64,000 nt of DNA from Sugiyamaella lignohabitans (GCF_001640025.1 NC_031672.1:5208001-5272000); one strand, 5' to 3'. Counted from the first letter of the stretch, positions 40,244 through 51,337 are shown. The notes: generated from the letters alone by a model not told the origin. Numbers and translations: made by a program.

Positions 40244-42115
40244 ATGCTTCATGAACTTTTACTTGTTCTAGCTGGATTTAAGTCGTCCATAATAACGGAT
40301 GATAGCTTGTCCTCTGACCTGCTTCATCCGTCAGAACGTGTGTTGGTTGCACAAATTGCGAAGTTCGGGCAACTGCACAGATCTGTGGGTGACCATATTC
40401 GTATCATTCAAAATTCATATATGGACCTGCCCTTGGCAGATCGTGAAATTGCCGCCAGCCTTTTTCCTGGGCCATATTCCTCCGCAAGTAATGCCATAGC
40501 TACTACTATTGATAAAGAATTACTCCGTCCTTTCAAGCAATGCCTGGTTGATATAGAAGCGAAGATATTGAATAGAGATTCTGCCTATGTTGGTGGAGAA
40601 CATCAAGTCGCCCTTTCCAAGATTGCGGCAGAAACTGTAAGAAAGTGGGAACGGAGATTCATATACTCGCGCACTCTGTTAGAATTCATAACAAAGATGC
40701 CACCCCAAAGTGATCGAGCTGAACGAAGACAGCCTTATCCACATGAGCTTATAGACAAATTACGAAAGGATGAAGCAGTTGGCTATGAAGACTTGAAGGA
40801 ACTGGTTCATAATTGTCTGATATCTGTCGAGCGGACTTGGCTGGCTCAAGTTAGTTCATGGATATTATATGGGCGTCTCCCACGTAAGTCGGCAATGGAG
40901 TTTATGATTGCACGTGTTGCAACAACCGACACCCCTCAACAGCACAGTAGCCAATTTATCCTTCGCGAATCATTCATGCCAAGTGCATTTATGAATTCCA
41001 CCATTGGAAACAATGTGTTTATTATTGGACAATGCTTGTTCCAGATGAAAGCTTTCAGCCAAAATATCAGTCGAGGTGTTGATGGTAAGGCCTCTTTCGA
41101 TCTTGATACTATAGCCGAGCACAGTAAACTACTGTTCTCGACAAAGCTACCAATATCTGAAAATGAGTTTCATCGCAAAATTGCAGCTATTAAGACATCT
41201 GTATTCAAGAACATTGTCAAAAACATGTTACCAATACCCAATATCCAACAGCTGTTTGCCCTATTACGACGAATAGCCCTAGCAGGGTCCTTTGAGTTTA
41301 CAGATTGCTTTCTTTCCAACATAGAGCTTGAGAGAAGTAAAGGAACAACTGCAAATTTTGAAGCACTCAGCTTTGATTCTGGACGTATATTTAGACGTGC
41401 TTTAGCAGAGTTCACTGAAGACAGTTCCTCGCAGTCTGATCGTGACCTTTACGAAATTACTTCCAGATTAGTCTCCTACAATATTGTGGATGAATCGAGA
41501 CAATCTGCACATTCTGGGCAGTTTGATGACCTATTACTTGGTCTTCGATGCAAATTGAGCATTAAAATAGACTGGCCTCTCTATATTCTCGTTACAGAGC
41601 GAGAATCAGAGCTATACGGTGCGTTGTTTTCCTACTTCATGGCGATCAAGAATACGATCCGGAACTTGAAAGATTTATGGAAGGAATTTCGAAACGATCC
41701 AAATCGCGCTTCGCGAGCCCCGATTGCTAGCAAAGCCAAAGTGTTTCTTGATAATTTTTGGAATTATCTTCAATCTAATGTCGTAGATCCCAATTTCGAT
41801 GAACTTCTGACAACCATTGCAGTTGGAGCAGAAAACCAACAGGTTGACCCCCAGACAATCACAGCATGTCATGAAAAGATCATTAAAAATATTTACTTAC
41901 ATTCATTTATAGGTGATATGAAGATGAGAACCTATTTAAGGAAGCTGTTGATCTTGTGCAATGCGCTCTGCGGGCCCATAGAACATGATTTCTCAAATGA
42001 TAGTCGTATTTCAATACTGATCGATAATATCCAGATATATCTGGGTCAACAGGAAATTATCACTCCAGCCATCAACCAGTTGATTCTCAGATTAGACACC
42101 ACAACAATAAGTTAG
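40244..42115 (+). CDS. Gamma-tubulin complex component 4 homologue (GCP4/Gfh1-like)
   Basis: The protein has 623 residues and starts MLHELLLVLAGFKSSI, the characteristic GCP4 opening. A GRIP1-like region follows: HPSERVLVAQIAKFGQLHRS, then LISVERTWLAQVSSWILYGRL. The GRIP2-like region includes IDWPLYILVTERESELYGALFSYFMAIK. Overall length matches GCP4 (~660 in human) rather than Spc97/Spc98 (over 800). GCP4-type proteins replace part of the ring around gamma-tubulin in the larger gamma-TuRC and tune nucleation at non-spindle-pole sites. S. cerevisiae has only Spc97 and Spc98, so this gene is informative about lineage. It lies 190 bp downstream of NUP145 on the same strand. Confidence 0.88.
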   Translation: MLHELLLVLAGFKSSIITDDSLSSDLLHPSERVLVAQIAKFGQLHRSVGDHIRIIQNSYMDLPLADREIAASLFPGPYSSASNAIATTIDKELLRPFKQCLVDIEAKILNRDSAYVGGEHQVALSKIAAETVRKWERRFIYSRTLLEFITKMPPQSDRAERRQPYPHELIDKLRKDEAVGYEDLKELVHNCLISVERTWLAQVSSWILYGRLPRKSAMEFMIARVATTDTPQQHSSQFILRESFMPSAFMNSTIGNNVFIIGQCLFQMKAFSQNISRGVDGKASFDLDTIAEHSKLLFSTKLPISENEFHRKIAAIKTSVFKNIVKNMLPIPNIQQLFALLRRIALAGSFEFTDCFLSNIELERSKGTTANFEALSFDSGRIFRRALAEFTEDSSSQSDRDLYEITSRLVSYNIVDESRQSAHSGQFDDLLLGLRCKLSIKIDWPLYILVTERESELYGALFSYFMAIKNTIRNLKDLWKEFRNDPNRASRAPIASKAKVFLDNFWNYLQSNVVDPNFDELLTTIAVGAENQQVDPQTITACHEKIIKNIYLHSFIGDMKMRTYLRKLLILCNALCGPIEHDFSNDSRISILIDNIQIYLGQQEIITPAINQLILRLDTTTIS

Positions 42116-42275
42116 TGGAATACGAACTATCTCCTCCAGGTGTGGTTTCTGAGAATAGCTAATTCTCTCAGAATTATTTATTAATTGTTAATAATACAAT
42201 TGCATTTATAAATACGATTTGCCGTCCTTGGTGTCAAAGATTGGATGCTATTTTTTTTTTACCTGATATGCTCTA

Positions 42276-43250
42276 TTAATTTCCTTCTACTGCCTCTCTA
42301 ATTTCAGATATTATGTCTAAAATAGCAGTCGAAGCAGGCGAGTCTGGATACAAGTCAAGGAAGCTTTCACCCAGATCGCAAGACTTGCCGATTCTAGGGT
42401 CTAAAGGCACTTTGCCAAGGAATGGTACCCCCATCTCTTTGGCAAGTGCCTCTCCACCTCCTGTTGTAGGTGCAAAGATAAATGACTCTCCTTTACAGTT
42501 AGGACAAACGAATCCAGACATATTCTCCACCAAACCAAGTACTTTAATACCTGCTTTTCGACAGAAGTCAATCTCCTTTCTAACATCCAAAAGAGCAACT
42601 TCTTGTGCTGTTGTAACAACTACTGCACCATCGATACCATCGCCAGCACTTTTTAAATATTGGTTTATACTAATATGCTCATCACTGGTTCCAGGTGGAG
42701 TATCAACAATCATATAATCGACGTTGCCCCAGTCCACATCCTTTAGAAACTGTTTTATCAGTCCATTTTTCTTAGCACCTCTCCAAATAATAGCATCATC
42801 TTCATTGGGAAGCATAAATCCTATACTCATCATTCCGAGGTTATCGCTGACATAGATAGGTGACCAACCATTACTGGATGAGTGAATTTGTTGGCCATTT
42901 GCACCCATCATCCTTGGCATAGAAGGTCCACAAATATCTAAATCCATAACACCAACCTCTGTGTCAGGGTCACTCGAAAAAGCCCATCCAAGCATAGATG
43001 TGAAAGTAGATTTTCCAACTCCTCCTTTGCCAGAGAGGACGAGAATTTTATGCTTGACACCAGACATTCGGTCATTTATAAGAGGGATATCTTCATCTGG
43101 ACCCTTAGGAGCAGACTGACAAATGGCTTGGTTAGGACATCCTTGGCAAGCATCAGCATTTCCAGCCTGCTCTGACTCTGTACCTGGACAGTGTTCGGGC
43201 TCTGGCGCATTTAAATGCGTAACAGGCGGTGCTTGAACTAGAGCCGGCAT
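42276..43250 (-). CDS. NBP35: Cytosolic Fe-S scaffold ATPase Nbp35
   Basis: The protein has 324 residues (328 in yeast). It is the P-loop NTPase that, with Cfd1, builds 4Fe-4S clusters for cytosolic and nuclear proteins. The diagnostic N-terminal four-cysteine motif C-X13-C-X2-C-X5-C lies at HCPGTES...[12 protein letters not shown]. It is followed by the deviant Walker [33 protein letters not shown], and [12 protein letters not shown]. The C-terminal CXXC ([12 protein letters not shown]) that bridges the shared cluster is present. The N-terminal cysteines exclude Cfd1. It is divergent from the CHY zinc-finger gene with 357 bp between starts. Confidence 0.96.
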   Translation of the reverse strand: MPALVQAPPVTHLNAPEPEHCPGTESEQAGNADACQGCPNQAICQSAPKGPDEDIPLINDRMSGVKHKILVLSGKGGVGKSTFTSMLGWAFSSDPDTEVGVMDLDICGPSMPRMMGANGQQIHSSSNGWSPIYVSDNLGMMSIGFMLPNEDDAIIWRGAKKNGLIKQFLKDVDWGNVDYMIVDTPPGTSDEHISINQYLKSAGDGIDGAVVVTTAQEVALLDVRKEIDFCRKAGIKVLGLVENMSGFVCPNCKGESFIFAPTTGGGEALAKEMGVPFLGKVPLDPRIGKSCDLGESFLDLYPDSPASTAILDIISEIREAVEGN

Positions 43251-43607
43251 TGAACAATAGCTTCAAATACTGTTTCAAGGCGTATTTTTGAATAAATAGG
43301 AAGTACGATTTTTGAAACTCAAACCGCCAAATTGATAGTTGGCCGAATAAATAGGAAATAGTTGAGCTATCGAGCACTTATTAGTCTTTTAGTTATGACT
43401 TCTTTTTTTATCGGTAAGCAAGCCGACAGGTGATTATGAATCAATCTGCAAGAGCCTAAGATCTCCTGTATATATTCAGTCCGGGTAATCTTTAATTGAT
43501 ATGCAGGGACTCCTAAAATAGTGCTTCATGCGGCGCTATTGTTGACGCGTAGATAGGTGAAAATCAGCCTGATCTCTTCTCCGTGGTCACCCCCTGAATC
43601 ATAAAAG
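43251..43607. promoter_or_regulatory. Divergent promoter region NBP35 / CHY zinc-finger gene
   Basis: A 357-bp spacer between divergent start codons should carry both promoters. No specific element or exon was recognised; an ATG at 43396 opens only a 12-codon frame. Confidence 0.4.
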
Positions 43608-44256
43608 ATGTGTAAACACATATTAAACGTACAGGTTTCTGTGAGGACACAGGTATGTGATAGAAAGACTGGAGTAGCCAATGATAAGACTAACAGATCA
43701 AGTGCTGTAAAAAGTGGTATGACTGTCCTCAATGTAAGTTTATTATTCAGCCACGTCCCGCTGATACTCGTGGGGTGTGATCCATTAACAATTAAATAGG
43801 TCATTCCGAAAATGAGGACCACCCACTTCGTAAAACAATTGAGATGGCCCTGATTTGCAAAAAATGCAGAAAGGCTTTTAGAAAGGTAGGTCATTGACTG
43901 TCTTCCCAGAAAAGCTGAGATGTATAAGCGCGTTAGAGGAAGAGGAAGAGACATATTAACAAACCTAGGATTTAAGTGATTTTGATGAAGCAGATTCCTT
44001 TTGTCCACATTGCGATAATGAATTTATGATCCCAACAGTGACAGAACAGGCAGCACCTCCTCCTCCAACGGAAAGCGTCTTATCCAAACTGTCACATTTA
44101 GATGCACGGTAAGTACAAGTACACTTAATGTTAACTTGGGTGCAAACTGTTTTATGTAGACATTTTGATACTAACATCTCTAGAATGATTCGTGACGGTG
44201 ATATCGATGACGAGTCGATGGGTTTCGAGAGAGATTATACTACAAAACTAGGATAG
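43608..44256 (+). CDS. Small CHY-type zinc-finger protein, five exons
   Basis: I assemble exons 43608-43652, 43703-43733, 43800-43885, 43969-44108 and 44184-44256 (introns of 50, 66, 83 and 75 nt; donors GTATGT, GTAAGT, GTAGGT, GTAAGT; CTAAC/TTAAC branches), giving 124 residues. The start MCKHILNVQVSVRTQCCKKW and the later DCPQCHSENEDHPL, ALICKKCRKAFRKDLSDF and DSFCPHCDNEF give regularly spaced Cys/His pairs. This matches, from memory, a conserved small fungal CHY zinc-finger family beginning MCKHVLNAQVS. The tail ends RDYTTKLG. Zinc binding is inferred from the residues; the cellular role is unknown. A nearer in-frame acceptor at 44158-44159 could add 8 residues. Every exon junction keeps the frame and a Cys-rich motif, which makes chance unlikely. 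Confidence 0.88.
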
Positions 44257-44572
44257 ACTGTATAATAAAGACTAAAGCCAAAGTTCACAAGCGGTTCAAT
44301 GCTTTCTATGGTCAGGAACCTTGTCCTTGATCCATTTGCGCTGCCTTCCTACATTGGATATCGGGCTTTCTAGACCGAAGCCGTTCGGAGCGCGATTGCG
44401 GCAGACCATAGATTGATCTCTGACGAGGCGCGTTTAATACACGCATAAAAGTGTCGATTCTTGGTGGTGCATATCCCAACCCAGAAATTTCATTTTGCTC
44501 TCTTGTCAGCTTCGCCTTTTATTCAAATCGCGTAATCCATTAAAGAAGACGGTTCGCAGCTATTACACAATA
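44257..44572. promoter_or_regulatory. Intergenic region upstream of the ISWI gene
   Basis: A 316-bp spacer between two plus-strand genes should hold the 3' end of the CHY gene and the promoter of the remodeller. Nothing specific was seen. Confidence 0.4.
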
Positions 44573-47500
44573 ATGACTACTGAGACCGAATCAAATGGGA
44601 CCACTAGTGTGAAGGGAGTTGAAGAAAGCATTAAGACTGAACCTTCATCAGTAGCTTCATCAGTGGTACCATCAGGTGCCAACTCTCTGGCCCCATCACG
44701 GGCGCGAACCCCAGGCGTAAGTAGTAAACTTCCCAGGTGAATCATTTCATCGTTTAAATGGTTTAATATGGGAATTTTAGCAACCGTTTGGTTGTGATAG
44801 TGAGGGCACGAGAAAAGAGAAAGGAAGCCGAAAGTTGCGGTTACCTGCCTTGCGACGTGTACTTGCACTTGTACTAACCAATGACAGGCCTCAGCTACGC
44901 CAGTGCCTATTGAGCTTACTAAACATGAAATCAATCAGCAACGAAAAAACTATTTCCTCGAGCAACAAGAAAACTTAAATAAGAGAAAGGTTTCTGATTC
45001 TGCGAAAAGATTTAAATATTTGATTGGTTTGACCGATCTGTTCAAGCACTTTATTGATGCTCGAGCTAAGTCTGATCCCGAGTTTAAAAAGTTGCTCAAA
45101 GAAGTGGATATTGACTTGGACGATAAAAAACTAAAAGGAAGCAAAAATGGAGCTGCTGTAACCGACCATAGACATAGAAAGACTGAGAAGGAAGAGGATG
45201 CCGAGCTGTTAATTGATGAACAGGAAGAATCCGAATCAACAATTTTCACGGAATCTCCTGGTTACATTCATGGTCAGATGCGTGAATATCAGGTTCAGGG
45301 TCTAAACTGGATGATAAGTTTATATGAGAACAATATTTCTGGTATTCTGGCTGATGAGATGGGTCTCGGTAAGACTCTACAAACTGTGTCTTTTCTAGGA
45401 TATCTGCGTTACATCAAGGGTATTGCTGGCCCTCATATTGTTATTGTTCCAAAGTCCACCTTGGATAACTGGCAACGTGAGTTTGCCAAGTGGACGCCAG
45501 AAGTCAGCACGTTGGTTTTACAAGGTGACAAAGAAAGTAGAGCTCGACTTATTAATGATCGACTCTTGACTTGTGACTTTGATGTGTGTATCACTTCTTA
45601 TGAGATGGTTTTGAGAGAAAAGGGTCAACTAAAAAAGTTCGCTTGGGAGTATATTATCATTGATGAAGCCCACAGAATCAAAAACGAGGAGTCCATGCTT
45701 TCACAAATAATTCGAGTATTCAACTCTAGAAACAGACTTTTGGTCACAGGAACGCCCCTACAAAATAATTTACATGAATTATGGGCACTTCTCAATTTCA
45801 TACTTCCTGATGTGTTTTCGGACAGTAAGGTTTTCGATGAATGGTTCGAAGGGCAAGGTGGTCAAAAAGAGGGCCAGGTACAGGGTGAAGAAGAACAACA
45901 GGCAAATAAAGATGCTGTTGTCAAACAACTTCACAAGGTGTTAAGACCATTTTTATTACGAAGAATTAAATCAGATGTCGAGACATCTTTACTACCAAAG
46001 AAAGAGGTAAATCTTTATCTAGGTATGTCAGACATGCAGGTTAAGTGGTACAGAAAAATCCTCGAGAAAGATATCGAGGCTGTTAATGGAGCTATCGGCA
46101 AAAGGGAAGGTAAGACAAGACTTTTAAATATTGTTATGCAATTGAGAAAGTGTTGTAATCACCCTTATTTATTCGAAGGTGCGGAACCTGGTCCTCCTTA
46201 TACCACTGATGAGCACCTGATATTTAATTCTGGTAAAATGGCTATCCTTGACAAACTATTACAACGAGCCAAGGATCAAGGATCTAGGGTACTGATTTTT
46301 TCCCAAATGAGTCGTATGTTGGATATTCTTGAGGATTACTCACTGTTTCGGGGTCATCAATACTGTCGTATTGACGGTTCAACTGCCCATGAAGATCGTA
46401 TTACTGCCATTGATGAGTACAATAAGCCTGGATCGGAAAAATTCTTGTTCTTGCTGACTACTCGTGCAGGTGGTTTGGGAATTAACTTGACAACTGCTGA
46501 CATTGTGGTATTGTACGATTCCGACTGGAACCCTCAAGCTGATTTACAAGCCATGGATAGAGCTCATCGTATTGGACAAACGAAGCAAGTTTATGTATAT
46601 CGATTTGTTACTGAGAATGCCATTGAAGAAAAGGTGCTCGAAAGAGCTGCTCAGAAATTGCGACTCGATCAATTGGTTATTCAACAAGGCCGTGCTCAAG
46701 CTAGTACTGCTACAGGTGGACCCACTCAACAAGATTTACTCAATTATGTCCAATTCGGCGCCGAGGATGTGTTTAAGCGTAAACTCGGAGAATCAGCGGG
46801 TGAAGGAGGGTTTGATGACGATTTGGACTCAATCCTAGATAAGGGCCAACAACGAACCCAAGCATTAAATTCTAAATTCTCCAAGCTGGGTTTGGACGAA
46901 CTGCAGAGGTTTAATGATGACTCGTCGGCTTATCAATGGAACGGAACCGACTTTAGTAAGGTGGAGAAGAAGCCTGCGTTGAATCCTGGTGCGTTCTGGA
47001 TTAACCCCGGAAAGAGAGAACGAAAAGAAAACTATTCTATCGATGGATATTACAAAGATGTGATGAACCAAGCTGGTAACAAGAAAGATGAAAAGCCTTC
47101 CAAACCACAAGCTCCTAAAGCACCAAAGCAGTTGAATATCCAAGATTACCAATTTTATCCACCTCGACTAGTGGACCTCCAAGAAAGAGAAACCAGCTAT
47201 TATCGTAAACAAATCGGCTACAAAGTGCCTCTTGCGGATGGACCAGAAGAAACATTGGAGGATCGCGAAGCTGAACGAGATCTGGAACAATCTGAAATTG
47301 ATGACGCTGAACCATTGACTGAAGAAGAGGTGGAAGAAAAGCAGCTGCTGTCACAGGAAGGGTTCTCTACCTGGACAAAGCGAGACTTCCACCATTTTAT
47401 TCAATTAAATGCGAAGTACGGTAGAGACAATGTCGCTGCAATTGCTAGCGAATTTGAAGAAAAAGATGCCGATGAAGTTGCCAGATATTCTGATACTTTT

Positions 47501-47989
47501 TGGAGAAGATATACTGAGATTGACGGGTATGACAGGTATATCGCACAAATCGAAGCAGGTGAAGAGAAGGCACAAAAGGTTTTGCACCAGATGGAGCTAC
47601 TGAAACAGAAGGTGGAATCGTATCGAGCACCTCTCCAACAAATGGAGTTCCCTGTATCGATTGGACATGGCCGCAAAATGTATTCAGAGGATGAGGATCG
47701 ATTTCTAGCAGTTCAATTATACCGATTCGGCCTGGACGCCGAAAATCTTTATGAGATGATTCGTGATGCTATTCGGGAGTCTCCTATGTTTAGGTTTGAC
47801 TGGTTTTTCTTATCGCGGACTCCAATGGAACTTAGTCGAAGATGTACAACCATTCTATCTAGTATTGCTAGGGAGTTTGAAGAGGCCAGTACCAAGAAGA
47901 GAAAGGCTGAACCTGCATCCAAGCCTGCATCCAAGTCTGAATCAGCGAAGAAGAAGAAAGTCGCTTCGAATAAGAAGAGTAAGAAATAA
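44573..47989 (+). CDS. ISW2: ISWI-type chromatin-remodelling ATPase (Isw2-like), two exons
   Basis: Exon 1 is 44573-44716, the intron is 44717-44887 (171 nt, GTAAGT, TACTAAC, CAG) and exon 2 is 44888-47989. The product has 1,081 residues. Splicing joins the Ser-rich start through RARTPG to [20 protein letters not shown]. The Snf2 ATPase has motif [13 protein letters not shown], motif [13 protein letters not shown], and later [12 protein letters not shown] and [12 protein letters not shown]. The C-terminal HAND-SANT-SLIDE module follows ([40 protein letters not shown]). There is no bromodomain or chromodomain, so it is ISWI. The HAND region ([16 protein letters not shown]) looks nearer Isw2 than Isw1, but it may be the only ISWI in the genome. 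It ends in a Lys-rich tail. Confidence 0.92.
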
Positions 47990-48160
47990 AAGAGATACCA
48001 CTCGACTCTATTAGCTGCGGTTAGTCTAATATAATTCGCTAGGTCTATATATATCATGAGAAACATTAGGTATGGAAATTAATCAAATTAATTAATTATT
48101 ATAAACGAATATCTCAAGCTTGAGCATGGATTTACGTGGTTGCGTAGCATCAATAAAACA

Positions 48161-48898
48161 TTACAATTTGTTTCCAGCCTTGGAAAGATACTTTTCAATT
48201 TCAGAAGAGAGAGAAGCTGGAGAAGTGGTAGAAGCCCATCTGCCAACGACCTTTCCATCACTATCAATAAGGAATTTTTCAAAGTTCCACTTGATACCGC
48301 GGAATCCAAGAAGACCAGCCTTTTGGTCTTTGAGGAACTTGTAGACAGGGTCAGCGTTATCACCGTTAACATCGATCTTCTTCAACACTGGGAAAGTAAC
48401 GCCATAGTTCAATTGACAGAAACTAGAAATTTCTTCCTGAGTGCCGGGCTCCTGGTGACCGAATTGATTGCAGGGAAAACCAAGAATTGCAAGGCCCTTG
48501 TCACCATACTTTTTATTCAGCTCCTCCAATCCCTTGTATTGAGGGGTGAAACCACACTTGGACGCGACATTGACAATAAGCACGACCTTTCCTTTGAGAG
48601 TAGAAAAATCGAAAGATTCACCTGACTTGTCAGCTGGTTTGAGATCGTAGAAGGAAGTAGCAGAAGACATTTTTCGAGATATAACCGATTTGTTAATGTT
48701 TGTTTGAATTAAAGCTCGTGATGTATGTTTAGATGATACTGATGATAACAATAATGTAGTACTTATGCACTGCCTAATACAAGTATTCGTAGATATTGAG
48801 CGGGAATGACGAAAACTATTACCGATCGATTGTATTAAGAAAACCCCAATTGGCTGTTTTGAATAACTGTTAGTGAGTAGTTGTTTTGCAAGAGACAT
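48161..48898 (-). CDS. Thiol (glutathione-type) peroxidase with mitochondrial presequence and internal start
   Basis: The protein has 245 residues from the ATG at 48898. The core (from about residue 77) is a Gpx/Hyr1-type peroxidase with the peroxidatic Cys in NVASKCGFTPQY, then GFPCNQFGHQEPG, FPVLKKIDVNG and KWNFEKFLID. In fungi these enzymes usually use thioredoxin and act in peroxide defence and signalling. The first 76 residues are Ser/Arg/Thr-rich with no acidic residues, a good mitochondrial presequence. An internal ATG at 48670 begins MSSATSFYDLKPADKSGE, the usual start of the cytosolic enzymes (169 residues). Two products from alternative starts are therefore likely. It is convergent with the ISWI gene. 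Confidence 0.93.
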   Translation of the reverse strand: MSLAKQLLTNSYSKQPIGVFLIQSIGNSFRHSRSISTNTCIRQCISTTLLLSSVSSKHTSRALIQTNINKSVISRKMSSATSFYDLKPADKSGESFDFSTLKGKVVLIVNVASKCGFTPQYKGLEELNKKYGDKGLAILGFPCNQFGHQEPGTQEEISSFCQLNYGVTFPVLKKIDVNGDNADPVYKFLKDQKAGLLGFRGIKWNFEKFLIDSDGKVVGRWASTTSPASLSSEIEKYLSKAGNKL

Positions 48899-49537
48899 AT
48901 TAGAATCACGAGCGAAGAAGTGACTTATATAGTGGTGTCCTATTTGTTGCTTTTTCTAGTAGCTGAATTGGCGTAGGTAAGGGTTACCAACTTTGATGTG
49001 ATGCTTAAAAGTGATGGGCCGACTCAGATGGCCCCAACTCTTAGCCCGCCAAGAATTGCGTACTCTAAGTCGGAGAAATTGGCGGCTGCACGCAGCAAAT
49101 TGTGGACCTGCGCCACGTTAAGCCAGAATCTAGATTCTGATCTAATTTGCGGCCGCGGGTCATGTCAGATTGTTAATAATATGAATGCATCCCAATCCGA
49201 GTCACAAAAACTATCGTATGCAAGGGACTGTGGGCACATGCTTGTATTAAGCTATTAAACCGTTGCGCCGCACCTATACGAGACACAGAAGCCATCAAGA
49301 TCAACGCCGTCGCTTGCCCGGTATCCTAATCTTCCGGAAGCCGAAAAATAAGCATCTGGTGACAGTTTGATAGTGTTTGGAGCTATAAACCGAAACGGCA
49401 GAAGAATTGACCGGCGACCGTACCGAAGACATTGTATTCGGAACCGGACTAATATTTGCCCATGTATTCCGTACAACACATGCCACTTCATATTCAAATT
49501 AATTTACTCCTAAACAACGATGTATGACAAATTCTAT
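48899..49537. promoter_or_regulatory. Upstream region of the peroxidase gene
   Basis: Both flanking genes are on the minus strand. This 639-bp spacer holds the peroxidase promoter and the 3' end of the next gene. A frame at 48998-49258 looks random and unconserved. Nothing else was seen. Confidence 0.4.
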
Positions 49538-51337
49538 TTAGTTTATTTCCGATTTTCGCTTGGTGCCTTTCATTTTTAACCACAGCTTTCTATACCAGTA
49601 AAATTTGTTCCACCGTCGGAAACTATGCAGTTTATGTTTAGAACCTCCAACGCCGTACCGAGTCGTGAAGGGGGAGTCAGCACCTTGTTTACACTGCTGC
49701 TTCAGAACACTGGCAAAAGCTTCTAGTTTACGACGTTGTTTCTCAGCGTCTGCAATTGGCGTTTCTCCATGTACAGAGTGCGATGGAATGCTATTGTGAG
49801 ATGAAGCACTGTTGTTAACAGTCGTGGGCGGGCTGGAACTTGTTGTTACAGCGCTAGTGCCCTCACTACTCTTATCTTGACCATCGTCAGTAAAGCCTGT
49901 CAGAGAAATTTCTGGTTCTGCTGAATTTAAAGTAGCAGATTTTTCCGTGGGCCGTTGATAACGCCTGGAAGTGTGATGCTTAGTTCTATGCGCATTAGCA
50001 CCTCGTTTACTATTATGATAATGGTAATGTGGGTGTCTTCTATAACGATACTGTCTGTTCCGACATCTGCTTTGCAAGTATGCACTACTGGATGTCCCTA
50101 GACCAAATGCTTGTATATTTGGCCGTTTCTGAAAATTCCGGAAGTTGATATATTTGTTTGTCCCAATTGGACTAGCCTCATCAGCAGCTTCACTGTTAAT
50201 TGGTATTCCGAGCCTCTCTTCGGTTGTTGAATTTGCAGTCCCTTCAATATGACTTGCTGATTTCTCGTGCTCATTTTCTAAATAGTAATCGTTGGCTTGG
50301 ATCTTGGGATGGGATTCGACTGGAGAAACATCGCCTCGGAATGTAGTGCTTCCATATTTCGAATCAGTCTGTCTTAGTTCCAAAGGCAATCGATCCAGTA
50401 TAGTGATCTTCATGGCCTCATCCAGCTTATTCAAATCGAGATGTTCTATTTTCTTAGCTAGCAACTTTCGCTTAGCATTGTAATATGACGACGAGTCACC
50501 AGAATTTAACGTTGCACACGTGGAGGGTGAGGAGCTCAATCTGTTGGCCGTTTCCCAATAAGTGTCCCATTCAGCCTCTGTAAATTCATTGTCATCTACG
50601 CTAATTGATGGGGAAGGAGACTTTCCTGGCTCATAACCTACTGGTGTCGATGCTGGGGGCGGTGGAAAATAATATGACAGTTCGGGGTCGTTATCATTAT
50701 CGTCGTTTTTTTTGTTGTCTAACGATATCCAGTCACTTTCATCAGGGCATGCAAGATAGCTGTTTTTTTCATTAAACTCAGATATCTCGGCAATCGTTGA
50801 TAGGCCCTTCATAAATGGATAACGGAAAGATTGGTATGTCGTGCAACAGCCTGGATGTCTTGTTCTTCCTCGTTGCTTTAAGGGGTTGTCTTGGCTAGAC
50901 TCCAGACCGTTCAAATACTTTGAGGATGCTTTATGGCCTTGTGACTTGTCTTTTTTTGTCTTTGTTTGTGGTTTGATATACTCCTCGCTGTCAATAATAT
51001 CTTCATACTGCCTAGGGATTTTGGAGTTGCGACGTTTACTCTCTGAGTTGTCTGGGTCTTCTGCGGGCACCTTTGGAAAATTATGGGTATCTGACAGAAC
51101 GGGTTTGCTTTTAGCCTTGACAATGGCGGAAATAAAACATTCGTAAAGGACCACTACTCCCAAGATGAAAATCGTTTGATATAGAAGAGTTGGCACATTT
51201 ACCATTCTCACTATACCGGAGTGCAAGACCTTTAAATATACTAATGCCATTCTACTATAGTCGGTAAAGGAAAGGGTGTTCTCGTTAAGAAGGCGATGGG
51301 CATAATCTACTGGCATGCTAGAGCTTCTTAATGACAT
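49538..51337 (-). CDS. Unplaced single-pass membrane protein
   Basis: From the ATG at 51337 the protein has 599 residues. A probable membrane segment lies near residues 50-75 (TLLYQTIFILGVVVLYECF), with no cleavable signal peptide before it. The rest is hydrophilic. It includes a Lys-rich stretch (KPQTKTKKDKSQGHK), an acidic run (KKNDDNDNDPEL), PPPP followed by Ser/Pro-rich DNA-binding-like charged repeats, an Arg/His/Tyr-rich stretch (NRQYRYRRHPHYHYHNS), and a basic aromatic C-terminus (FRRWNKFYWYRKLWLKM). I do not recognise a family. An ER or nuclear-envelope protein with a long cytosolic tail is one possibility. Confidence 0.7.
   Translation of the reverse strand: MSLRSSSMPVDYAHRLLNENTLSFTDYSRMALVYLKVLHSGIVRMVNVPTLLYQTIFILGVVVLYECFISAIVKAKSKPVLSDTHNFPKVPAEDPDNSESKRRNSKIPRQYEDIIDSEEYIKPQTKTKKDKSQGHKASSKYLNGLESSQDNPLKQRGRTRHPGCCTTYQSFRYPFMKGLSTIAEISEFNEKNSYLACPDESDWISLDNKKNDDNDNDPELSYYFPPPPASTPVGYEPGKSPSPSISVDDNEFTEAEWDTYWETANRLSSSPSTCATLNSGDSSSYYNAKRKLLAKKIEHLDLNKLDEAMKITILDRLPLELRQTDSKYGSTTFRGDVSPVESHPKIQANDYYLENEHEKSASHIEGTANSTTEERLGIPINSEAADEASPIGTNKYINFRNFQKRPNIQAFGLGTSSSAYLQSRCRNRQYRYRRHPHYHYHNSKRGANAHRTKHHTSRRYQRPTEKSATLNSAEPEISLTGFTDDGQDKSSEGTSAVTTSSSPPTTVNNSASSHNSIPSHSVHGETPIADAEKQRRKLEAFASVLKQQCKQGADSPFTTRYGVGGSKHKLHSFRRWNKFYWYRKLWLKMKGTKRKSEIN

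Noticed and set aside
43526..44008. 160-codon minus-strand frame over the CHY gene
   Set aside because: It is antisense to the spliced CHY zinc-finger exons, which have consensus splice sites and a conserved Cys pattern.
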